Shown: positions 32,621 to 41,193, counted from the first letter of the stretch. The stretch: DNA of 64,000 bases from JADLHS01 sp964594985 (GCA_964594985.1 CAZQNQ010000008.1:107706-171705); one strand, 5' to 3'. Translations and numbers: made by a program. The notes: generated by a model from the sequence alone, not told the origin.

Positions 32621-33548
32621 ACTTCGCTACTGGCGGCAGCTCGGCAAGCTTCACCCCTTCGCGCTCCCATAAAACGACCTCCACCTTGGGCACGAACATC
32701 TGCGTCTCCAGCGGCAGATCGTTCACGATGTCATCGTAGCTGCGAGTATTGCGCCGGGTCAGGAGCCGCTGCACCGTGCCTTCGCCGGAGTTGTACGCTG
32801 CTATCGCCAATCGCCAATCTTTGAATTTGTTGTAAAGAAAACGCAAATATTGCGCTGCCGCTCGCGCGCTCGGATCGGGTTGATAGCGCTGGTCGCGGGG
32901 CCAAACCGTAAGACCGAAGCGCTTGGCGGTCTCCGGCATGAGTTGGAACAGCCCGACGGCGCCAACCGGACTCCGCGCTTCCGTGTTGAAGGATGATTCC
33001 ACCTCGGCAATCCAGACCAATTCCGCCGGAACATTCTCGGCAACGAAGATGGGCTTGAGGCGCGTGACGTAATTGCTGGCCGCCGCCGGCCACGGCTGAC
33101 GGACAACACGCGGAACCTCTGGGAGCACCTCGGGATTCGGGCCTGGGTTGACCGCGTCATTCGTCCCGCTCGCCGGTGGAATCATGAATCCCAGTTCCGA
33201 AATCGCTTTGACATAATCCAACCGCGCCCCCAACCACATGACATACGGCTGCGCTTCCTCGTTTTGATCCAATGACGGCAGAATGCCCGCGAGCGATTCA
33301 CGCACCGCGCCAAGGTCGAGCACATAGTCACCCTGAAACCGCTGTTGCAGTTCGCGCACGACCTGTTCGAGCTGTTGCCGGTCCGAGGCCGGCAGGTTGT
33401 TGAGCGCGTTCGTGTCGAGATTTTCCTGCGCCCACTGTTGCGCTCCCTGCCAGAGATTGGAAAAGTTGAGCGTGATCTCCTGCGCCCGGATTTGCAGCAC
33501 ACTCGCCAGCCACAGCATTGCTACCCACCGCGTTTTCATCCTGCGCAA
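32619..33548 (-). CDS. Lytic transglycosylase (SLT domain)
   Basis: A periplasmic murein lyase that cleaves the glycan backbone. A short signal peptide (RWVAMLWLASVLQIRAQ) is followed by a helical N-region of unknown role (about 130 residues). The catalytic domain at about 175-300 has the Glu in ELVWIAEVESSFNTEARSPV and the family blocks GAVGLFQLMPETAKRFGL, RDQRYQPDPSARAAAQYLRF and WRLAIAAYNSGEGTV. This places it in the MltD/SLT group; no LysM repeats follow, unlike MltD. It is convergent with the hybrid kinase. Confidence 0.92.
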   Translation of the reverse strand: MRRMKTRWVAMLWLASVLQIRAQEITLNFSNLWQGAQQWAQENLDTNALNNLPASDRQQLEQVVRELQQRFQGDYVLDLGAVRESLAGILPSLDQNEEAQPYVMWLGARLDYVKAISELGFMIPPASGTNDAVNPGPNPEVLPEVPRVVRQPWPAAASNYVTRLKPIFVAENVPAELVWIAEVESSFNTEARSPVGAVGLFQLMPETAKRFGLTVWPRDQRYQPDPSARAAAQYLRFLYNKFKDWRLAIAAYNSGEGTVQRLLTRRNTRSYDDIVNDLPLETQMFVPKVEVVLWEREGVKLAELPPVAK

Positions 33549-33566
33549 GATAATACCACCGCCCGC

Positions 33567-34016
33567 TTACTTCGGCACCGGCTTCTGGCCGGGCGAAATC
33601 CATTTGAACACGTGATAACTCGCCACGCCGTCGCCGACATTGCGCATCCCGTGCCTGATGTTTGCCGCATGAAAAATCACCGAGCCGGGTCCAACGCGAT
33701 TCGTCACCCCGCCCTGCACCACTTCGATCACGCCTTCTTTCACCACGATAAGCTCCTCCTCGGGATGCTGATGCGGCGCGTGCGCAATTTCACCTTTGTT
33801 CAACGTCGTGACATGACAGGTGAGTTCGTCGAGCGTGGCGGTGGGCGCTTGGAAGAACTGCCGCCGCTCGCCGGATTTGGTGGCTTTGACCTCGATCTTG
33901 GTCCAATCGAAAACTGAAGCCCCCATCACGGGTTTGGCGGGTTGCGCCAGCACAACGATGCCAGCCGTGATGAAAGAGGTGATGAGGATGAGCGTGGTTT
34001 CTTTGCGAGTGAGCAT
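33567..34016 (-). CDS. Exported single-domain cupin protein (149 aa)
   Basis: An N-terminal hydrophobic segment (TTLILITSFITAGIVVLA) anchors or exports the protein. Residues about 60-140 form a small beta-barrel cupin. Motif 1 is visible as HAPHQHPEEELIVVKEGVIEV, with two His and a Glu as metal ligands, and motif 2 as VIFHAANIRHGMRNVG, with the closing His. The substrate cannot be read from sequence; many such proteins bind a metal and a small ligand. It lies 18 bp upstream of the lytic transglycosylase on the same strand. Confidence 0.85.
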   Translation of the reverse strand: MLTRKETTLILITSFITAGIVVLAQPAKPVMGASVFDWTKIEVKATKSGERRQFFQAPTATLDELTCHVTTLNKGEIAHAPHQHPEEELIVVKEGVIEVVQGGVTNRVGPGSVIFHAANIRHGMRNVGDGVASYHVFKWISPGQKPVPK

Positions 34017-34105
34017 GATGAGTTCGATGGTTGCGCGCCGCCGTTATTCACGCAATCAAATCCAGCATGAAACGCCGCTCCACGAAAGACTTCGAGAAAA
34101 CGAAC

Positions 34106-35140
34106 TCAGGGTGTGCGCCGCACGACTGCCAACCCCTTCAACAAGTCCACGGCCCGCCCGAGCGCCGGGTCGCGGATGACCGGAGGTTCGGGTTCGCGCG
34201 GTCGGACTGAGCCTTCGTCCAGGTCCAATCCCTGGCGGCGGGCGCGGACCAGGTCCGCTTCATTCGTGCGAACGCGGCGCACGATTCGATTTGTGCTGGC
34301 CGGGGCGTTGGTCGCCGCATTGGAAGCCGACCACAACGCATAAGGATCATTCCAATAGATCTTTTCCTCAGTCGCCGCCACGTTCACCTGGATGTCCGGC
34401 GTCAGCCCGTTCGGCGAAACCACCGCACCGCTGGCGAGCTTGACCGGAGCGGTGGCGATGCGCAGACGCTGGCCGTTCGACAGGATGAATTCCTTGAAAG
34501 TCATCGCCGCGCCGATCGTGCGGCTGCCCAGGATCAAGCCCGTGCCGGTCTCGCGGAACAATGCCGCCAAGGCTTCCGCCGCTCCGGCCGTCTCCTGGTT
34601 GACCAGCACGACCACCGGCCAGTTCAGCGTGTTGGTCTTGGCCGTGGCGCGCGTCATGCCCTGCCCCCAATCCAGCAAGTCCTTCGGCTCCTCGACAAAC
34701 AGATCCACCACCGCGACGGCCGCCGCGTAATCTTCGCCATCAGCGAACCGCAGGTCGAACACCACGCCCTTGAGCTTGTTGGTGGCATTCATTGCCTGAC
34801 AGTGCCGGACCAGTTCACTGCTGAAACTCGTGAACACCTCCGGCACCCGCAGGTAGGCGATGCCGCCGTCGTAAACCAGACTGCGGGAAACCTTGCCGCG
34901 CATCGGATTGATCGCTGGCTCCGCGTCCAGCAACCGCACCTTGCCGCGAAACCCTTCCAACAGCCCGGCCACCCCGTTCTGATCCAGTTCGGTTTTCGTC
35001 ACCCCGGGGAGGTTGGTTTGGATCACCGCGCGCAGTTCGTCAAAACCCACCGGCGCATTTGTCGAAGCGGGATTTTCCGAAAAGCCGGGCAATGTGCTGC
35101 AAGCGATAAATCCGGTGACGAGAAGTAAAAGGCGATTCAT
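34106..35140 (-). CDS. S41 (C-terminal processing) peptidase-like protein, probably catalytically dead
   Basis: A signal peptide (MNRLLLLVTGFIACSTLPG) is followed by a domain with the S41 core pattern: IAYLRVPEVFTSFSSEL, LKGVVFDLRFADGEDYAAAV, WPVVVLVNQETAGAAEALAA, LILGSRTIGAAMTF and SPNGLTPDIQVNV. In active enzymes the block after VLVN reads like T/S-A-S-A-S-E with the nucleophile Ser. Here it is TAGAAE, with Gly and Ala. The catalytic Lys expected after GxxTxG is Ala (GSRTIGAAM). There is no PDZ domain. It is therefore likely a pseudo-protease that binds rather than cleaves; this is read by eye without an alignment. The C-tail is Arg/Pro-rich. Confidence 0.75.
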   Translation of the reverse strand: MNRLLLLVTGFIACSTLPGFSENPASTNAPVGFDELRAVIQTNLPGVTKTELDQNGVAGLLEGFRGKVRLLDAEPAINPMRGKVSRSLVYDGGIAYLRVPEVFTSFSSELVRHCQAMNATNKLKGVVFDLRFADGEDYAAAVAVVDLFVEEPKDLLDWGQGMTRATAKTNTLNWPVVVLVNQETAGAAEALAALFRETGTGLILGSRTIGAAMTFKEFILSNGQRLRIATAPVKLASGAVVSPNGLTPDIQVNVAATEEKIYWNDPYALWSASNAATNAPASTNRIVRRVRTNEADLVRARRQGLDLDEGSVRPREPEPPVIRDPALGRAVDLLKGLAVVRRTP

Positions 35141-35596
35141 GAGAAACTAACAACAAACTCGCGACGACAAGCCGGCGAGAAAATTCTTTTTGCAATCCGG
35201 GGCGGACACCGTTGCAGCTTAGGAAGCACCTTCCGGACAAGCAATGGAATTTCCAACCCATTGACGCTGCGATACGAGCGCGCCTTGTCCTGAAATGAAG
35301 GAGCGTGTCTGAAGAGCGTGTCAGAAAGTTTGTATGAGCGTGTCTGAAAGATTGCTGTTGCCAATTTTAATTCGTGCCAAGACCAAAAGATTCTTCACTT
35401 TTGTAAAATATTTTTCTTGGTCCTGATGCGACTGTAGTCTATAAGAGTCGCGCTGTAGATTACAGTGGCAAATGATTTCCGCTCGAAACGGGGAAATTAG
35501 AAGGGAGATGATGAATTCCACCCCTTTGGCTGACTGGCCTTGCCTCGATTTGGTGGACAAGGGTTGGGTGATTGTGTGAGCTCAAGGCACAACCCC
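35141..35596. other. 456-bp AT-rich gap at the left edge of the Rhs island
   Basis: No gene is supported. Three direct copies of GAGCGTGTCWGAA lie at 35301, 35314 and 35336. Base composition drops clearly from about 35350 on, marking the boundary to the accessory island. Confidence 0.5.
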
Positions 35597-35749
35597 ATGA
35601 ACAACGAAAAGCAAGTCCCCCGAAAGTATAAACGGTATGACGAGTCCTTCAAGCGCGCTGCGGTCGAGCTGTGGCTGCAAGGAGGCAAGTCGCTCCAGCA
35701 GATCGCTGCGGAACTGGGCGTCAGTGATAGCAATCAATTGACTGACTGA
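35597..35749 (+). pseudogene. Truncated IS3-type transposase OrfA fragment (about 50 aa)
   Basis: From the ATG at 35597 the protein reads MNNEKQVPRKYKRYDESFK RAAVELWLQGGKSLQQIAAELGVSDSN and then stops after QLTD. This is the N-terminal helix-turn-helix of IS3-family OrfA proteins; full OrfA is about 90-110 aa and continues with a Trp/Lys block and a leucine zipper that are absent here. No OrfB follows. It is a remnant at the left end of the Rhs module. Confidence 0.75.
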
Positions 35750-35756
35750 ATGAAGC

Positions 35757-37742
35757 GTGAATGCGCAACAGTATACAAAACCAAGAACCGACCCCTTTCC
35801 TAATGTCGCCGTCCTCAATGCTCCATCCACTGTGCTTGCCTCTACCAGCTACGGCTACGATGATGCGAGCCGCTTGAAAACCGTGGCCGACGGCAACAAT
35901 ACTGCGGCGTACGGGTATCTTGCTAATTCGCCGCTGGTGAGTAACGTTTGGTTCACAAACAGCACGACACTGCGGATGACCACGACCAAGAATTACGATC
36001 TGCTCAATCGCTTGACCGGCATCTCCAGTGCTGCGGGCGGTTCAAACGTGGCGGTGTTCAACTACGCATACAATGCGGCAAACCAGCGCACGACGATCAC
36101 CAACGTGGATAGTTCGCGCTGGGTGTATCAATACGACGCACTCGGGCAGGTCGTGTCGGGGAAAAAATACTGGTCTGATGGGACTCCCGTCGCGGGCCAG
36201 CAGTTCGAGTATGGGTTTGATGATATTGGGAATCGCCAGTCCACTGCTTCTGGTGGAGATGCCAATGGAGCAAACCTGCGTTACGCCAGCTACACCAACA
36301 ATAGCTTGAACCAGATTACGAGCCGCAGTGTGCCGGGCCTTGTGAATGTGATTGGCACGGCCTCCAACAGCGCCACGGTGACGTTGTGGGGTGACAACGG
36401 CGCGTTCAGCGCCACCTCGCGCAAGGGCGAGTATTTCCGGGGCGAACTGGCCGCCACCAACACCAGCGCCGCGCTCTGGTTGACCATCACGAATCTAGCG
36501 GTGTTGAATAATGGGAGCAACCCGGACATTGTAACCAACACGGTGGGCAAGACCTTCGTGGCACAGACCCCGGAAGTATTTTATTACGACTTGGACGGGA
36601 ATCTCACTAATGACGGACGCTGGACTTACACTTGGGATGCGGAGAACCGATTGACCAAGGTGGAAAGTTTGACTGGCAACCCGACAGCATCCAAGCGGCG
36701 GGTGGCTTGGGAATTTGATGGCAAAGGCCGCCGCGTGCGCCAAACCACGTTTGATGGTTCTTCCGGCAGTTACGTGGCAACAGAGGATTTGAAGTTCGTT
36801 GCCGATGGCTGGCGACACATTGCGGAACTCAATGCGACGAACAATGCCTTGCTGCGCTCCTACTCTTGGGGAAAAGACCTGAGCGGTTCGCTCGATGGCG
36901 CGGGTGGCGTCGGCGGCTTGTTGATGCTGAACAGCGTCGCCAACGGCGTGCATTACTACACGTATGATGGCAACGGCAACATGGCGGCATTGGTGAAAGC
37001 GACGGATGGCTCCGTCTCCCAGCAATGCGAGTATGAACCGTTCGGCAAACTGCTCCGCAACACAGGACTGATGGCGGGCGAGAACAAGTTTTTGTTCTCA
37101 ACCAAACGCAACGATGCCACGACGGATTTGTTGCTGTATGAGTATCGTGTGTTGAAAACGGAGACGGGAACTTGGCCAAACAGAGACCCCATCGGGGAAT
37201 TGGGCGGAAAGAACCTCTACGGGTTCAACTACAACAACCCGATCCAGTTCTACGACCCGGACGGGCGGAATCCGGGTGCAATTGCCATCGGTGGTGGAGC
37301 TGCGATTGGAGCAGTGGAAATCGCTGCTGGCATCATGGGCATTAGTGCATTGGCCTGTCTCTCGAATCCTGATTGCACGGCGATGGCCCAGCAAATCACG
37401 AGGGAGATCCTCGACGACATTGCCGAGACAGCTAAAGACGTTTTGCGCCGCTGCAAGCCAAAGAAACGCTGCAAGCCGTGCAATCCAGTGGCTGGAACAA
37501 CAATGTTCCGAACCGATGGTCCGCCAACGCCCTCAAATCCCACGACGCCTCACTGGATCGACGGAGTTCGCGAGCCGATTCATACGCATCACATCATCGT
37601 CATGCAAAGCCCGGTAACAGCACCAAAGCCGTGTTTCTGTTGGCCCAAAGAAATCAGCGCAACAAAGGGAGTAAGTCCAGCGCCGGGTGAAATACCTGAA
37701 CAGCCTGTGACGGGCGGTGGAGTGACTTGGTGGCCGTTCTAG
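35757..37742 (+). CDS. Rhs/YD-repeat protein, 5'-truncated, with a putative C-terminal toxin domain
   Basis: The frame opens with a GTG four bases after the transposase remnant and has no signal peptide, so it is the 3' part of a larger Rhs gene. Residues 8-15 (KPRTDPFP) come from a copied intergenic repeat. YD-type repeats follow (YGYDDASRLKTVADGNN, YNAANQRTTITNVDSSRWVY, YDLDGNLTNDGRWTYTWDAE). The Rhs core ends at DPIGELGGKNLYGFNYNNPI QFYDPDGRN, near residue 500. After a hydrophobic stretch comes a Cys/Pro/His-rich tail (RRCKPKKRCKPCNP ... IHTHHIIVMQS ... KPCFCWPKE), which is where polymorphic toxins lie. The toxin's activity is unassigned. The next gene is a candidate immunity protein. Confidence 0.85.
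   Translation: MNAQQYTKPRTDPFPNVAVLNAPSTVLASTSYGYDDASRLKTVADGNNTAAYGYLANSPLVSNVWFTNSTTLRMTTTKNYDLLNRLTGISSAAGGSNVAVFNYAYNAANQRTTITNVDSSRWVYQYDALGQVVSGKKYWSDGTPVAGQQFEYGFDDIGNRQSTASGGDANGANLRYASYTNNSLNQITSRSVPGLVNVIGTASNSATVTLWGDNGAFSATSRKGEYFRGELAATNTSAALWLTITNLAVLNNGSNPDIVTNTVGKTFVAQTPEVFYYDLDGNLTNDGRWTYTWDAENRLTKVESLTGNPTASKRRVAWEFDGKGRRVRQTTFDGSSGSYVATEDLKFVADGWRHIAELNATNNALLRSYSWGKDLSGSLDGAGGVGGLLMLNSVANGVHYYTYDGNGNMAALVKATDGSVSQQCEYEPFGKLLRNTGLMAGENKFLFSTKRNDATTDLLLYEYRVLKTETGTWPNRDPIGELGGKNLYGFNYNNPIQFYDPDGRNPGAIAIGGGAAIGAVEIAAGIMGISALACLSNPDCTAMAQQITREILDDIAETAKDVLRRCKPKKRCKPCNPVAGTTMFRTDGPPTPSNPTTPHWIDGVREPIHTHHIIVMQSPVTAPKPCFCWPKEISATKGVSPAPGEIPEQPVTGGGVTWWPF
35776..35800. repeat. 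Left 25-bp inverted repeat bracketing the Rhs/immunity module
   Basis: The sequence (core AACCAAGAACCGACCCCTTT) is a perfect inverted copy of 38558-38582. A 21-bp version is at 38414-38434. Here it lies inside the first codons of the Rhs frame, marking a recombination junction. Confidence 0.85.
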
Positions 37743-37773
37743 TTCAAGGAATTTGAGGCTAGGCCTGTAAAGC

Positions 37774-38028
37774 ATGAATACCGATTTCCATTATGTGAAC
37801 GGTGAAGTTGTCCGCGTTGGAGATCGGGTAAAGTCCGTGGGCAATCGGTGTGGTGTCGTAAAAGAGTTGCTTCCTCAAGGGTCAGAAGTTGCGCGACAAT
37901 TCATGTGCCCCGATGGCGGGGTGATGGTGATTGAGGATTGGAACGGCATCAGTAGTCCGCGCATCATGGCAGTTCCAGGCGATAGAGATTGGGAAGATAT
38001 TGTCCTTATCGCGCGAGTGTCATCGTAG
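37774..38028 (+). CDS. Small protein, putative immunity protein to the Rhs tail (84 aa)
   Basis: It starts 31 bp after the Rhs stop. The protein is acidic to neutral without signal or membrane segments: MNTDFHYVNGEVVRVGDRVK, KELLPQGSEVARQFMCPDGG, MVIEDWNG, then DWEDIVLIARVSS. The opening GEVVRVGDRV and the following turns suggest a small beta-barrel (SH3-like). A short cytoplasmic gene directly behind an Rhs toxin tail is normally its cognate immunity factor. That role is inferred from position only. Confidence 0.65.
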   Translation: MNTDFHYVNGEVVRVGDRVKSVGNRCGVVKELLPQGSEVARQFMCPDGGVMVIEDWNGISSPRIMAVPGDRDWEDIVLIARVSS

Positions 38029-38413
38029 TTGGCGTTGTCCCGCCAAAAGGTGTGAAAGAATCTAGCGGCGCTCAGGCCGCGCCGGAGTAGGTCGGCCACC
38101 CGCGCCTGCCGCACAGCCCTGGCGCTGCGTCTTCGCTGCGGAGTGCGGCACGTCCAGAGCCAGAGCGTGCGCCCCGTCCTGCCCTCGCACCCTCTGGCTC
38201 TGGCCGCTCCTTCGCTCAGACTCCGGCCAGGGCTGCTAGCGGCCCGCCGCCCCCAAAGACACCCCCGGCGGGCGCTCCGTGTCACTCAGGCTGCTAAAGG
38301 CAAAGGCAGCCTTCGCGCCACTCCGCGCAGGTGGCTGCACCAACGGCGGGCCAACCGGAATAGTGGCGCTCGCCGACTCGGAAAGGGGTCGGTTCTGAAA
38401 GGGGTCGGGGGTC

Positions 38414-38434
38414 GGAAAGGGGTCGGTTCTTGGT
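38414..38434. repeat. Additional 21-bp copy of the Rhs-bracketing repeat
   Basis: It has the same core as 35780-35800 in inverted orientation, followed by ATTGACTAC. A near copy starts at 38380 but diverges after GGTTCT. Confidence 0.75.
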
Positions 38435-38557
38435 ATTGACTACTCCCTGCCTTTGGGTGGAAAGGAAAGGGGTCGTAGACCTGGCACGGCGGGGGAAACG
38501 AACTCGGGTTGGAGTGTTTCCGGACGGAAAAGTCCGAGCCCAGTGGCGGCCCAAACC

Positions 38558-38582
38558 GGAAAGGGGTCGGTTCTTGGTTTTG
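38558..38582. repeat. Right 25-bp inverted repeat bracketing the Rhs/immunity module
   Basis: Perfect inverted partner of 35776-35800; the interval between the outer ends is about 2.8 kb and contains the Rhs frame and the putative immunity gene. Confidence 0.85.
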
Positions 38583-38601
38583 ACTACTAGGAAAGGGGTC
38601 G

Positions 38602-38787
38602 TAAAGGGGTCGCTCCTTACTATTGACACAAAAATCTGCCGGGGGTAAAACCGCCGTCATGCCGCGCGCGTTACGCCTCCAATTTCCCGGCGCGACACAG
38701 GTGGCCACCCGGCTCGCCCCTCATTCTACAAAACCTGACAACCAACCCGACTTGAACTTGTGTCAATAGTAAGGAGCGACCCCTTTA
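38602..38787. repeat. 186-bp element with perfect 29-bp terminal inverted repeats
   Basis: The arms 38602-38630 and 38759-38787 are exact inverted copies (begin TAAAGGGGTCGCTCCTTACT). The 128-bp interior has no gene. The ends share AAAGGGGTCG with the Rhs-bracketing repeats. The structure fits a MITE or the remains of a repeat/transposase (RAYT-type) cassette. Confidence 0.8.
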
Positions 38788-38802
38788 CGGCAACCGCTCC
38801 GG

Positions 38803-38961
38803 TCAGGCGTTATTACGATTGCGGACCATCTGAAAGATGCCCCAGCCCAGCAAGCCGACGCCGATGGCGACCAGCGCGCCGGAACTGCTCGTGCCGCGCA
38901 ATGCCAGTTTCCCCGTTGCCCCGCCGATGATCATGACCAGCCCGATGATGATATTCCACAT
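38803..38961 (-). CDS. Small two-helix membrane protein (52 aa)
   Basis: The ATG at 38961 follows an AAGGAC Shine-Dalgarno at good spacing; the open frame extends further upstream but without one. The protein has two hydrophobic segments (MWNIIIGLVMIIGGATGKLA and GALVAIGVGLLGWGIFQMV) joined by LRGTSSS, and ends in a basic/Asn tail. It is a small integral inner-membrane protein of unknown function. The next gene inward, on the opposite strand, is pckG. Confidence 0.7.
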   Translation of the reverse strand: MWNIIIGLVMIIGGATGKLALRGTSSSGALVAIGVGLLGWGIFQMVRNRNNA

Positions 38962-39093
38962 GGTTGTCCTTTCTGTTGATACGGCTTCGCGCAAAACAGT
39001 GATAAATACCACCACTGATGGCAAGCGGGATGTCTCATGAAATCGCGGCATGGAGCGGTTCTCGAAAACAATCTCCAGATGGAGCAACGAGAA

Positions 39094-39155
39094 CCCCTCC
39101 CCCGGCCTGCGGCCACCCTCTCCCCATCGGATGGGGAGAGGGCCGGGGTGAGGGG
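39094..39155. repeat. CCCTCTCCCCATCGGATGGG palindrome, copy 1
   Basis: A GC-rich palindrome centred on CCCCATCGGATGGGG, with outer CCCCTCC...GGGGTGAGGGG ends. It is flanked by a weaker inverted pair (about 39052-39075 with 39162-39185). It belongs to the family at 41194, 42308 and 46735. Confidence 0.85.
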
Positions 39156-39375
39156 CCGACCGGAAATGATTTCCGAGAATCGTTCCAGCGTACCATTGCG
39201 ACCTTCGCCGGCGAGTGGGTTGATAACATTTATGTGTGCGGGCAAATCGCTTTTCCCCTTGTTTCGTTTCCCTAATGCAGCACAGACTCCCCCGGACTAG
39301 CGGCGCACCACCGATGATAAGTCTTCAGCAAAAGATGCGTTGCGCTGGAGGCGGATTGGCTGGTTGTTTTAGAGC

Positions 39376-41148
39376 ATGATGAAAACTCAACATAAGGATC
39401 TTCCCCCCAATCGTTTTGTCATGGACTGGGTCCGGGACATGGCGACACTTTGCCAACCCGACCACATCCATTGGTGTGATGGCTCGGAGGGCGAAAAACA
39501 ACTGCTGACCGCCGAGGCTGTCAAAGCTGGCATCCTGACGCCGCTCAATCAGGAGAAACTTCCCGGCTGCTACTACCACCGATCCAATCCCAACGACGTC
39601 GCCCGCGTCGAGCAATGCACCTACATCTGCTCCCACACCGAGGATGATGCCGGGCCGACAAACAATTGGGCCGAGCCGGCGGCGATGTACGAGAAGCTCT
39701 ACGGGCTGGTCCGCGGCGCGATGAAAGGCCGCACGATGTATGTCGTGCCGTATCTGATGGGCCCGCTCGGTTCGCCGTTGAGCAAGGTCGGCGTGGAACT
39801 CACCGACTCGATCTATGTCGTGTTGAGCATGCGCATCATGACGCGCATGGGCGACGTGGCCTGGAAACAACTCGGCGAGCGCAATGACTTTAATCGGGGC
39901 TTGCACAGCATGCTGGATCTCGATCCGGCGCAACGCTACATCGCGCATTTCCCGGAAGACAATGCCATCATCTCGGTCGGCTCGAACTACGGGGGCAACG
40001 TCTTGCTCGGCAAAAAGTGTCTCGCCCTCCGCATCGGTTCGCATCTCGGGCGCAAGCAAGGCTGGCTCGCCGAACACATGCTCATCCTCGGCGTCGAATC
40101 GCCCACCGGCGAAAAGACCTACGTCGCGGCGGCGTTTCCCAGCGCCTGCGGGAAGACGAACTTCGCCATGCTCGTGCCGCCCGAGCATTTCAAGGGTTGG
40201 AAAGTCTGGACCATCGGCGATGACATCGCGTGGATGAAACCCGGCCCGGACGGACGCCTCTACGCCATCAATCCCGAGGCCGGTTATTTCGGCGTCGTGC
40301 CGGGAACGAATTACAAATCGAATCCCAACGCGATGAAGTGCATGGCCCGCGACACGATTTACACCAACGTCGCGCTCACGCCGGACGGCGATGTCTGGTG
40401 GGAAGGCAAGGACGGTCCGCCGCCCGCCGAATGTCTTGATTGGCGCGGCAACAAATGGACGCCGGACTCGAAGGAGAAAGCCGCGCATCCGAACAGCCGC
40501 TTCGCCGCGCCGATGACGAACAATCCGATGCTCGCGCCCGAAGTCGAGAATCCCAATGGCGTGCCGATTCACGCCATCATCTTCGGCGGGCGCCGTGCCG
40601 ACACCATGCCGCTCGTGTATCAGGCGTTCAACTGGATTCACGGCGTTTACATCGGCGCGACGATGGGTTCGGAAATGACCGCCGCCGCCGCCGGCGTCCA
40701 GGGCCAGGTGCGCCGCGACCCGATGGCCATGCTGCCCTTCTGCGGCTACAACATGGGCGAATACTTCCGGCACTGGATTCAGATCCGCAAAGCGCTCAAG
40801 TTCCCGCCGCGTGTGTTCCATGTGAATTGGTTTCGCCGCGACAAGGACGGAAAATTCCTCTGGCCCGGTTACGGCGATAACATGCGCGTGCTCAAATGGA
40901 TCGTGGATCGTTGCCAGGGCGGCACGAACGCAAACGAGACCCCGCTCGGTTGGGTGCCGGGGGCGCACAGCTTTGACCTCACCGGCATGGACGGATTTGA
41001 CGTCGCGCGCCTCGATGCCGCCCAGACCATCAACTACGAGGACTGGCGGCGGGAAGTTCTGTTGCAGGACGAACTATTCTTCAAACTTTACTCCCATCTG
41101 CCCAAGGAACTCATCTTCCAGCGCGAACTCCTCGTCGCGCGACTGTGA
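39376..41148 (+). CDS. pckG: Phosphoenolpyruvate carboxykinase (GTP)
   Basis: Converts oxaloacetate and GTP to phosphoenolpyruvate, the entry step of gluconeogenesis, in the cytoplasm. The protein is the GTP type (590 aa). The P-loop with reactive Cys is FPSACGKTNFAMLVPP; other blocks are IHWCDGSEGEKQLL, MGPLGSPLSKVGVELTDS, RIGSHLGRKQGWLAEHMLIL, TIGDDIAWMKPGPDGRLYAI, FGGRRADTMPLVYQAFNWIH and FPPRVFHVNWFRRDKDGKFL. All appear intact. The start could also be the second Met (39379). It stands alone between repeat elements. Confidence 0.97.
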   Translation: MMKTQHKDLPPNRFVMDWVRDMATLCQPDHIHWCDGSEGEKQLLTAEAVKAGILTPLNQEKLPGCYYHRSNPNDVARVEQCTYICSHTEDDAGPTNNWAEPAAMYEKLYGLVRGAMKGRTMYVVPYLMGPLGSPLSKVGVELTDSIYVVLSMRIMTRMGDVAWKQLGERNDFNRGLHSMLDLDPAQRYIAHFPEDNAIISVGSNYGGNVLLGKKCLALRIGSHLGRKQGWLAEHMLILGVESPTGEKTYVAAAFPSACGKTNFAMLVPPEHFKGWKVWTIGDDIAWMKPGPDGRLYAINPEAGYFGVVPGTNYKSNPNAMKCMARDTIYTNVALTPDGDVWWEGKDGPPPAECLDWRGNKWTPDSKEKAAHPNSRFAAPMTNNPMLAPEVENPNGVPIHAIIFGGRRADTMPLVYQAFNWIHGVYIGATMGSEMTAAAAGVQGQVRRDPMAMLPFCGYNMGEYFRHWIQIRKALKFPPRVFHVNWFRRDKDGKFLWPGYGDNMRVLKWIVDRCQGGTNANETPLGWVPGAHSFDLTGMDGFDVARLDAAQTINYEDWRREVLLQDELFFKLYSHLPKELIFQRELLVARL

Positions 41149-41193
41149 AAATCATAGCAATACAGATCATCCAATGTCTGATGTCATCACAAT

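Larger units (their letters stand above)
38029..38802. other. 774-bp non-coding repeat nest right of the Rhs module
   Basis: GC-rich and without a plausible gene. The motif AAAGGGGTCG occurs at about 38382, 38398, 38416, 38467, 38560, 38592 and 38603, and inverted at 38777. The longer copies carry GGTTCTTGGTATTGACTA or CTCCTTACTATTGACACA. Long minus-strand open frames here (for example 38286-38708) are low-complexity by-products of the repeats. Confidence 0.7.

Noticed and set aside
35597..35749. Active insertion sequence
   Set aside because: OrfA is cut after about 45 residues, OrfB is absent and no terminal inverted repeats were found around it.
35757..35800. Genuine N-terminus of the Rhs protein
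   Set aside because: It is made from the bracketing repeat and lacks a signal peptide, so it marks a truncation and not a native start.
38286..38708. Long minus-strand open frame in the repeat nest
   Set aside because: Its translation is Pro/Phe/Arg low complexity repeating the DPFPS motif produced by the AAAGGGGTCG repeats; no start signal or domain.
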